Source: Bacillota bacterium | Lineage (GTDB): Bacteria; Bacillota; Bacilli; Calditerricolales; Calditerricolaceae | Reading direction: 5' to 3' | Assembly: GCA_017577925.1 (NCBI GenBank) | Contig: PKQU01000126.1 | Coordinates: 1-6,073, forward strand | DNA: 6,073 nucleotides | Part shown: positions 1 to 4,690 of the stretch, in pieces | How the letters are laid out: every line of letters starts with the position of its first letter | How positions within the stretch are numbered: the stretch's first letter is position 1 | The notes under the pieces: model-generated | What the model saw: the letters and a program-made list of their open reading frames with translations, nothing else | What the model was told of the DNA's origin: nothing | Database searches by the model: none | Made by a program: the position numbers and the translations under genes

Positions 1-207
1 AACGGCATCCTCAACCCCCTCTTCATGGGGGGAATGGTGGCCACGATGAGCATTGCCGGGGTCCTCAAGGCTCAGCTGCCGATTGAGGTCATTTATGTTT
101 TGTCCGCGCTGCTCTTTTTCCTCGGCTCCCTGTTCCTATTGCCGATGATTCGGTTGCCGGCCGCGGCCAATGCACCGGAAACCTTCCCATCGAAGGACCA
201 AGGCTGA
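1..207 (+). CDS. MFS permease, C-terminal fragment (5' end outside window)
   Basis: The reading frame is open from base 1 to a TGA ending at 207, so 68 C-terminal residues are visible and the N-terminal part lies beyond the window edge. There is a Gly/Met-rich helix at about residues 6-22, a short polar turn (LKAQLPIE), and a strongly hydrophobic helix at about residues 33-54 (core VLSALLFFLGSLFLLPMI). A polar tail with no further membrane segment follows. Two closing helices and a short cytoplasmic tail are typical of TM11-TM12 of 12-TM MFS drug or macrolide efflux permeases, and the short turn before the last helix fits that. The family call is by general resemblance, since no signature motif such as motif A falls in the visible part. 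It converges on the hydantoinase operon, and a terminator begins about 35 bases after its stop. The in-frame ATG codons at 25, 34 and 46 are internal, not starts. Confidence 0.7.
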   Translation, partial: NGILNPLFMGGMVATMSIAGVLKAQLPIEVIYVLSALLFFLGSLFLLPMIRLPAAANAPETFPSKDQG

Positions 208-241
208 TCGCTTTTACGCACAGGGATTTGCCACCCATCTC

Positions 242-274
242 AAAGGGGCGCCCGTCGCCCCTTTTTCTTTTTTT
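242..274 (+). terminator. Rho-independent terminator of the left-hand MFS gene
   Basis: A perfect hairpin has arms at 242-250 (AAAGGGGCG) and 256-264 (CGCCCCTTT) around a 5-base loop, followed by a T-rich run to 274 broken by a single C. On the plus strand this is a textbook intrinsic terminator about 35 bases after the stop of the permease ending at 207. Read on the minus strand it also lies about 50 bases beyond the racemase stop, but there only three U residues follow the stem. Termination of the leftward operon here is possible but weaker. Confidence 0.88.
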
Positions 275-324
275 GCGAGACGCGCCCCTCTTCCACACCC
301 ATGCGCGCCGGTAGACAGCGTTGT

Positions 325-1074
325 TCATCGGCAGGGCCCAAGGATAGCCCAGGAATTCAGTTCACTCTCCGGAGGCCCTTCATAGCCCATTCGCTTGCTA
401 TGCCCCCAGCCCAACTGACGAAGTTTCACCAAAAACTCAGCAAACTTAACCGGAGCCACGACCGCGTCCACGACCGGTACGCCGATTTCCTTCTGAATCT
501 CCTGGTAAAACCCGAATTCCGCCGTGCAACCCAATACGATCACGTCGGCGCCGTCCCGTTCAACCGCCTCGCGGGCCGCTTCCAAAATCCGCCGTTTCGT
601 TTCGGACGGACACATCTGGAAATCATGGACGCCCATATTGAGGACCTTAAATGCGGCTAATTTCTCTTTGTACCCGTATTTGTGCACGTTTTCCTTCATC
701 TCCGGGATCCATTTCTGCCGCCCCACCAAGATGGCCATCGATTCACCCAGGGTAGCGGCAATGCGGAGGCAGGCTTCCGCGGGAGCCGTGACGACCATCC
801 GCTGGGTTAGCTCCCGCGCGGCCCGCAGGCCGGGATCGTAGAAGCACCCGATCACGGCCGCGTCGTAACCCTGTTGCTCCGCCCAGCGCACGGTTCTGAG
901 CAACTGGGGCATCATCCACATTTCGTAGCAATTGTACTCCAAATGCGTAGGGCCGGGCGGGGGAAAGGAGACGACGTTAATTTCCGTGCCCGGTTCTTTG
1001 ACCGATTCGAGATAGATGCGAATCGGCTCGTCGTACACATTCGTCGCGATGGGATTGATCCACAGCAGTTTCAC
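325..1074 (-). CDS. Asp/Glu/hydantoin racemase family protein (likely hydantoin racemase)
   Basis: Predicted 249-residue cytoplasmic, cofactor-independent racemase. In hydantoin pathways this enzyme interconverts D- and L-5-substituted hydantoins so that both enantiomers can be used. The two catalytic cysteines of the family are visible in context: Cys77 in GCFYDPGL and Cys183 in LGCTAEFG. From memory, characterised hydantoin racemases use cysteines near positions 76 and 181, so length and spacing agree. The N-terminal strand reads LLWINPIATN where the family usually has NPNTS-like residues, so the substrate may differ. I chose GTG at 1074 because GGAGGTG lies upstream with 8 bases between GGAGG and the codon. 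In-frame GTG 1104, ATG 1101 and ATG 1089 lack a comparable site and would add 10, 9 or 5 residues. It is the last gene of the minus-strand string, 53 bases after the permease stop. Other superfamily roles (maleate isomerase, arylmalonate decarboxylase, Asp/Glu racemase) are possible, but two cysteines plus hyuAB context favour hydantoin racemase. It resembles genes called hyuE elsewhere. Confidence 0.85.
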   Translation of the reverse strand: MKLLWINPIATNVYDEPIRIYLESVKEPGTEINVVSFPPPGPTHLEYNCYEMWMMPQLLRTVRWAEQQGYDAAVIGCFYDPGLRAARELTQRMVVTAPAEACLRIAATLGESMAILVGRQKWIPEMKENVHKYGYKEKLAAFKVLNMGVHDFQMCPSETKRRILEAAREAVERDGADVIVLGCTAEFGFYQEIQKEIGVPVVDAVVAPVKFAEFLVKLRQLGWGHSKRMGYEGPPESELNSWAILGPCR

Positions 1075-1080
1075 AGCCTT

Positions 1081-1087
1081 CACCTCC
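1081..1087 (-). promoter_or_regulatory. Ribosome binding site deciding the racemase start
   Basis: On the minus strand GGAGGTG (1087 down to 1081) precedes the GTG at 1074; there are 8 bases between GGAGG and the start. It overlaps the in-frame ATG at 1089, which it therefore cannot serve. This is the main reason for placing the start at 1074 and not at an upstream codon. Confidence 0.7.
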
Positions 1088-1127
1088 ATACTTGCTTGCA
1101 TCACGTCTTGTCAGCCTGCAACAACGG

Positions 1128-2417
1128 TCAATGCAAGATGTCGCCCTCGGTTTCCCGCAGGAACAGGGCAGCGACAGCGGTCACCACGAGGAACAAAGCG
1201 ATAAAGGCGTTGGTCACCAGGAAACTTTGGTTCGACGCCAAAAAGGCTCCGATCACCGACGGTGCCAGCCAGTTGGCCACGCGCTGAGACATCGCTCCCC
1301 ATGAATAGGCTGCAGTCCGCGTTTCCGTAGGATACAGCTCACCCATCCAGGTGTCCCAGACGCCCCAACCGCCCAGATTAAAGAAGGAGAGCATGGCCAA
1401 CCACGCCAGCAGCACCGCAGTCGTATCCGACGCCGCGAACCCGAAAGTCCCGACGGCCGCCCCCAGCACAAAGGCAATCATCACTTTTTTGCGGCCAAAT
1501 CTTCCGGTCAAAGAGGACGACGCGATGTAGCCGGGGAACTGGAACAAGGCCGACACGACAACAAAACCCAGGCTGTTCACAAAGGCAATCCCTTTGGATT
1601 CAGCAAGCATGTAGGGCATCCACATAAAGAGAGCCCAATACCCCCACGAGTAGCAAAAATTGATAAGCGTTTGCAACAGCGTGGTATTGCGCACATTGCG
1701 CCGGAAAATGGACAGATAGTTGCCGGTTTGTTTCCCCTCAACAACAAGGGTTACGCCGTCCTCAACCGCCATACGCCCGGCCGACAAATCGGCCAAAACG
1801 GTCTTCGCCTCCTCTTGTTTTCCTTTCGCCACCAGCCAATACGGCGATTCGGGTACATAACGCCAGACAACCAGAAACCACAGTGCCGCAAGGGAACTGA
1901 CAAACAGAATGGCATGCCACGACCAGTCCAACTTCATCCCCAAATAGCTGACCGCCACCGCCAGAAGCGTCCCGATGGGCCAACCGGAGGCCAGGTATAC
2001 GGTGGCACGGCCGCGCTGTTTCACCGGCAGAAGCTCCTCAAAGTAGGGAAAAACGGTAATGAAGCAGCCGCTGATGGCCAAACCGGACAAAAACCGCGTC
2101 GCCATAAGCATGGCATAATTGACGGAAAAGGCACTGATGCCCGACAAAATCCCGTACAAGATCAACGACCACATCACGGTCCGCTTTCGCCCCAGGCGGT
2201 CAACAAGAAGCCCCCACAACAAACATCCCGGGATCATCCCCAAAAAGATCACGCCCATGAGGGAGCCAATCTGCACCTGATTCAAACCGAAATCTTGGCC
2301 AATCATCCCCGCCACATAAACAATGACCATCAATTCCCACGCTTCAATGACAAACGTGAAAAACAGGCCAAACCCTGCTTGCCAATGCCGCTTGGTTAGC
2401 GGCATTTGCGCAAACAA
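1128..2417 (-). CDS. MFS permease of the hydantoinase operon (metabolite:H+ symporter type)
   Basis: A 429-residue integral membrane protein with about 12 hydrophobic segments, expected to sit in the cytoplasmic membrane as a proton-coupled carrier. Visible MFS signatures are motif A between TM2 and TM3 (GLLVDRLGRKR, residues 69-79), PESPYWL after TM6 (189-195), the second-half motif A copy GRFGRKK (305-311) and GELYPTETR (359-367). These resemble the sugar-porter, aromatic-acid:H+ and NiaP-like branches and not the drug exporters, so I infer import. TM1 carries two acidic residues, E25 and E28, where related carriers usually have Asp residues. Position between the cupin and the racemase suggests the substrate is the cyclic amide processed by the operon, but this is inference. 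The start is doubtful: TTG 2417 and ATG 2405 both lack a good SD. A strong SD and ATG lie at 2484-2500 in another frame, separated from this frame by a six-A run. One base fewer there would give a 451-residue protein with the N-terminal sequence GRLFAQMPLTKRHW intact, which resembles related carriers. The gene is probably frameshifted, or the assembly has a homopolymer error. Confidence 0.88.
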   Translation of the reverse strand: MFAQMPLTKRHWQAGFGLFFTFVIEAWELMVIVYVAGMIGQDFGLNQVQIGSLMGVIFLGMIPGCLLWGLLVDRLGRKRTVMWSLILYGILSGISAFSVNYAMLMATRFLSGLAISGCFITVFPYFEELLPVKQRGRATVYLASGWPIGTLLAVAVSYLGMKLDWSWHAILFVSSLAALWFLVVWRYVPESPYWLVAKGKQEEAKTVLADLSAGRMAVEDGVTLVVEGKQTGNYLSIFRRNVRNTTLLQTLINFCYSWGYWALFMWMPYMLAESKGIAFVNSLGFVVVSALFQFPGYIASSSLTGRFGRKKVMIAFVLGAAVGTFGFAASDTTAVLLAWLAMLSFFNLGGWGVWDTWMGELYPTETRTAAYSWGAMSQRVANWLAPSVIGAFLASNQSFLVTNAFIALFLVVTAVAALFLRETEGDILH

Positions 2418-2442
2418 GCGTCCAACCGGAATCTGGACGTGC

Positions 2443-2484
2443 TCACCTTGTCCTTTTTTGCCCGTACGCCTTGGACAACACCAT
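2443..2484 (-). other. Displaced 5' end of the MFS gene (13-codon reading frame with strong SD)
   Basis: ATG at 2484, with GGGAGG 10 bases upstream, opens a frame encoding MVLSKAYGQKRTR and stops at TGA 2445-2443. No good SD precedes the permease frame itself. After CAA of the six-A run (plus-strand T2454-T2459) the permease frame is offset by one base. Removing one A reads on as GQKGQGEHVQIPVGRLFAQ and into the transporter with no stop. I therefore read this as the true start of the permease separated by a one-base indel. Alternatives are a translated leader peptide with reinitiation 38 bases downstream at ATG 2405, or slippage in the A-run, though six As is short for efficient transcriptional slippage. 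Confidence 0.6.
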
Positions 2485-2494
2485 GTTCAAAATT

Positions 2495-2500
2495 CCTCCC
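2495..2500 (-). promoter_or_regulatory. Ribosome binding site upstream of the MFS gene
   Basis: GGGAGG on the minus strand is the only strong SD between the cupin and the permease. It lies 10 bases before ATG 2484 and 4 bases before an in-frame TTG at 2490; ATG is the more likely start. It is much too far from TTG 2417 or ATG 2405 to serve them, which is the main argument that the permease start is displaced. Confidence 0.6.
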
Positions 2501-2535
2501 TATTCACAGAATTTTAGGAAAGATGATCGGATGGA

Positions 2536-2560
2536 GGAGCAACCCCTGCCAGGTTGCCCC
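2536..2560 (-). repeat. Inverted repeat between the cupin and MFS genes
   Basis: On the minus strand GGGGCAACC (2560-2552) can pair with GGTTGCTCC (2544-2536) across a 7-base loop, giving nine pairs including one G-U. It lies just after the cupin stop and about 35 bases before the permease SD. No T-run follows on either strand, so it is not a normal intrinsic terminator. It could be an mRNA-stabilising or processing hairpin that separates expression of the enzyme genes from the transporter and racemase, or an operator; the sequence does not decide. Confidence 0.4.
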
Positions 2561-2583
2561 TTCCATTGCCCCCGCAGACAACC

Positions 2584-2919
2584 TTAACGTCCCCGCTGAA
2601 CCAACGCCCACACAACTTCCAAAGGTGCATCGCCGTCGTTGAGCGCCCAATGGGCCGCTCCGGCGGGAATGAGCAGTCCGTCCCCGGGATGAAGACGAAC
2701 GGTTTCCCCTTGAACGTGAACAAGAGCCGTCCCTTTCACCACATAGGTGTACTCGTCACAGTCGGCGTGCACGCTTACGCCGCTTGCGGGAATCCGGTCG
2801 CCAGGGGGGAGTACCGCGATCCCAAAGGAGGCTCGTCCACCCGGCACGTCTCCTTCCGCAAACAGCGTGGTCACCGGCGCATCTGCATCTTTCTCGGGTT
2901 TTCGCGCGATGCGCATCAT
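2584..2919 (-). CDS. Small single-domain cupin protein
   Basis: A 111-residue protein with one cupin barrel and no signal peptide or membrane segment, so probably cytoplasmic. Cupin motif 2 is complete: G79, P85, G87, H90 and N94 at canonical spacing. Motif 1 is partial: H51, E56 and G63 fit, but the first histidine of the usual HxH pair is Ser49. Three of the four usual metal ligands (H51, E56, H90) are therefore present. ATG 2919 overlaps the hyuB stop (ATGA), and GGGAGG lies 7 bases upstream; ATG 2916 directly follows and would remove one residue. The overlap implies translational coupling to hyuB and a role tied to the hydantoinase, such as isomerase, accessory hydrolase, ligand sensor or metal-site helper, but the fold alone does not say which. 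The longer open frame running upstream to 3147 is rejected because that extension overlaps hyuB and is Arg/Gly-rich shadow sequence. Confidence 0.85.
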   Translation of the reverse strand: MMRIARKPEKDADAPVTTLFAEGDVPGGRASFGIAVLPPGDRIPASGVSVHADCDEYTYVVKGTALVHVQGETVRLHPGDGLLIPAGAAHWALNDGDAPLEVVWALVQRGR

Positions 2920-4664
2920 CCATTCGCCTCCCGTGCGGCGCGCTGTGGCGTCACGCCTTCCACGGCAAACGTCTCCGGGTTGACCCGCACGCCGTACAGG
3001 TCGCGGGCCTGCTCCACGGTGATGTATCCGTTTTTCACGTCCTCGGCCACCCGCTCCGGCGGACGGTTGAAGGGATCGCCGTACCCGCCGCCCGTCGCGG
3101 TGATGAGCCGCACCACATCGCCCTTGTTCAAGGGAAGCCGCGCGCATTTGCCAAACGGTCCAACGACGGTACCGTCAGCGCGAATCACCACGATCTCGTT
3201 GCGAGACCCGTTATGGCCGCCGCCGGCACCCCACGTCACGTACTTGTGGCGGCCAAAGGTGGCCGTCAGAAACTGCCCGTCCGTCAGCGCGCGGTAGGCA
3301 CGAACGACGCCACAGCCGCCGCGCCACTCGCCGGCCCCCGCCCCGTCGGTGCGCAGCGCATACTCCTCCACCAGCACGCCGTACCGCGTTTCGGCCACCT
3401 CCACCGGGACGTTATAGGTCTCGCCGTCGCCGATGCAGAATTGGCCGCTTTGCCCGTCCATGCCCCGGCCGGCCCCCCATCCGCCGACAGAAGGCTCGAC
3501 AATGAGGAAGGGCTCACCGGTGTCGGGATGCGTGCCGCCGAGAATGACGGCGCAAACCGACAAGAGATGGCCGGCGGTAAGGCGATCGGGAAGAACCGGA
3601 GCGAGTGCCTTCCAGATCACATCCGCCCCAAAGATCATCGATTCCCAATACGTCGACACGGGCGCCGGCCGCTTGGCATTGAGCACCGTCCCTTCCGGTG
3701 CGATCACCTTGAGGGGGCGAAACACGCCGTCGTTCACGTCCTGAGACGGATTGGTGACCGCCAAAAACACGGTGCGCACGGCGGAAACCAGTCCCGTATA
3801 CGAGCAATTTATGGGGCCCGGTACCTGTGGATCGGTCCCGGTAAAGTCGCAGATGAATTCGTCATCGGTGATCGTGACCTTCACCTTGACGCGGATCGGT
3901 CCGTTGCCCAGCCCGTCGTCATCAATGAAGTCTTCCGCTTCAAAGACGCCCTTCGGCAGCTTGGCCAGTTCCCGGCGGGCCATCTGCTCACCGTAGTCAA
4001 GGAGGTAGTCGATCGACGCCTTCACCGTTTCTTTCCCGTATTTGGCGCACAGCTCCTGAAACCGCTTCTCCCCGGTCCGCAACGCCGCCACTTGGGCCCA
4101 CATGTCGCCCAGCGACAGATCCGGGAAGCGGACGTTCGCAGCAATGATCTCCACAATCGCCTGGTTCAATTTGCCTTCCTCGTACAGCTTGACACAGGGG
4201 AATTGCAGCCCTTCCTGGTAAATCTCCGTCGAATCGGTCGTCCACGAGCCGGGGTCCTTGCCGCCCACTTCGGTCCAGTGGGCCTTGTTGGCGGCAAAGG
4301 CAAGAAGCTCGCCGTCGACGAAGATGGGCAGAACCAGCCCGACGTCCGACAGGTGCGACCCGCCTCCACCGTAAGGATCGTTGATGAGGAACACGTCACC
4401 CGGCTTGATGTTCCCCGTCGCGCCGTACTTAGCCAGCGTTTCCTTCACCATGAAGGTAAGCATGCCGATGAAACCGGTAACGCCGTTGCCTTGGGTGAGC
4501 AGCTGCCCCTTGGCGTCGGTCAGCCCGCTGGCAAAGTCGAGCACCTCGTAAATGATGGGGCTCATCGACGTGCGGGCCAAGGTGTAAAACATCTCCTCGC
4601 CGATGGCGATCAGCGAGTCTTTCACGATTTCCAGCGTAAACGGATCCACGTGCGTCTTCGCCAC
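2916..4664 (-). CDS. hyuB: HyuB-type hydantoinase/oxoprolinase subunit (N-methylhydantoinase B family)
   Basis: A 582-residue soluble protein, complete and of normal family length (about 550-600). With HyuA it forms an ATP-dependent enzyme that opens hydantoin, N-methylhydantoin, 5-oxoproline or related lactam rings; relatives carboxylate acetone or acetophenone. Family motifs are D43 in VLDFASG, NDPYGGGGSHLSD (95-107), NKAHW (126-130), the Gly-rich block GGWGAGRGMDGQSG (394-407) and the C-terminal GGGYGDP (525-531). D43, H104, D107 and H129 match the spacing I recall for the metal ligands of acetone carboxylase alpha subunit (D89, H150, D153, H175), so a metal site looks intact. Start GTG 4664 has AGGAGGTG 7 bases upstream. 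It lies 26 bases after the hyuA stop, and its own TGA overlaps the cupin ATG. The substrate cannot be read from sequence; the neighbouring racemase makes a 5-substituted hydantoin more likely than 5-oxoproline. Confidence 0.93.
   Translation of the reverse strand: MAKTHVDPFTLEIVKDSLIAIGEEMFYTLARTSMSPIIYEVLDFASGLTDAKGQLLTQGNGVTGFIGMLTFMVKETLAKYGATGNIKPGDVFLINDPYGGGGSHLSDVGLVLPIFVDGELLAFAANKAHWTEVGGKDPGSWTTDSTEIYQEGLQFPCVKLYEEGKLNQAIVEIIAANVRFPDLSLGDMWAQVAALRTGEKRFQELCAKYGKETVKASIDYLLDYGEQMARRELAKLPKGVFEAEDFIDDDGLGNGPIRVKVKVTITDDEFICDFTGTDPQVPGPINCSYTGLVSAVRTVFLAVTNPSQDVNDGVFRPLKVIAPEGTVLNAKRPAPVSTYWESMIFGADVIWKALAPVLPDRLTAGHLLSVCAVILGGTHPDTGEPFLIVEPSVGGWGAGRGMDGQSGQFCIGDGETYNVPVEVAETRYGVLVEEYALRTDGAGAGEWRGGCGVVRAYRALTDGQFLTATFGRHKYVTWGAGGGHNGSRNEIVVIRADGTVVGPFGKCARLPLNKGDVVRLITATGGGYGDPFNRPPERVAEDVKNGYITVEQARDLYGVRVNPETFAVEGVTPQRAAREANG
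2927..2932 (-). promoter_or_regulatory. Ribosome binding site of the cupin gene, inside the hyuB 3' end
   Basis: GGGAGG on the minus strand, within the last codons of hyuB, is 7 bases before ATG 2919 and 10 before ATG 2916. This favours 2919. The SD and the ATGA stop/start overlap together suggest coupled translation with hyuB. Confidence 0.65.
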
Positions 4665-4671
4665 AGCTCAA

Positions 4672-4679
4672 CACCTCCT
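4672..4679 (-). promoter_or_regulatory. Ribosome binding site of hyuB
   Basis: AGGAGGTG on the minus strand in the 26-base hyuA-hyuB gap, 7 bases before GTG 4664. It is close to a full anti-SD match and supports GTG as the start. Confidence 0.8.
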
Positions 4680-4690
4680 GTTGCTTCGCC

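Noticed and set aside
1095..1137. Seven-base inverted repeat CTTGCAT/ATGCAAG spanning the permease stop and the gap before the racemase
   Set aside because: The arms are short and 29 bases apart, with no T-run; this is easily chance.
1621..2340. Lower G+C in parts of the permease (27 of 60 at 1621-1680 and at 2281-2340) than in hyuAB (39 of 60 at 3241-3300, 40 of 60 at 5041-5100), as a sign of separate transfer
   Set aside because: Other stretches of the same permease reach 63%, the racemase varies just as much, and membrane-protein codons (Phe, Ile, Met, Asn) lower G+C. The contrast does not support transfer without codon-usage statistics.
1671..2399. A 242-codon plus-strand frame antisense to the permease
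   Set aside because: The translation is rich in Gln, Arg, His and Pro, the expected complement of hydrophobic transmembrane codons; it is not a plausible protein.
2511..2516. TAAAAT on the minus strand as a possible -10 box for a separate permease promoter
   Set aside because: No -35-like hexamer lies at 16-18 bases upstream, and the implied start of transcription would be only a few bases before the SD.
2919..3147. Upstream extension of the cupin frame into hyuB
   Set aside because: The extra 76 residues are Arg/Gly-rich with no cupin similarity, lie wholly within hyuB, and a proper SD precedes ATG 2919.
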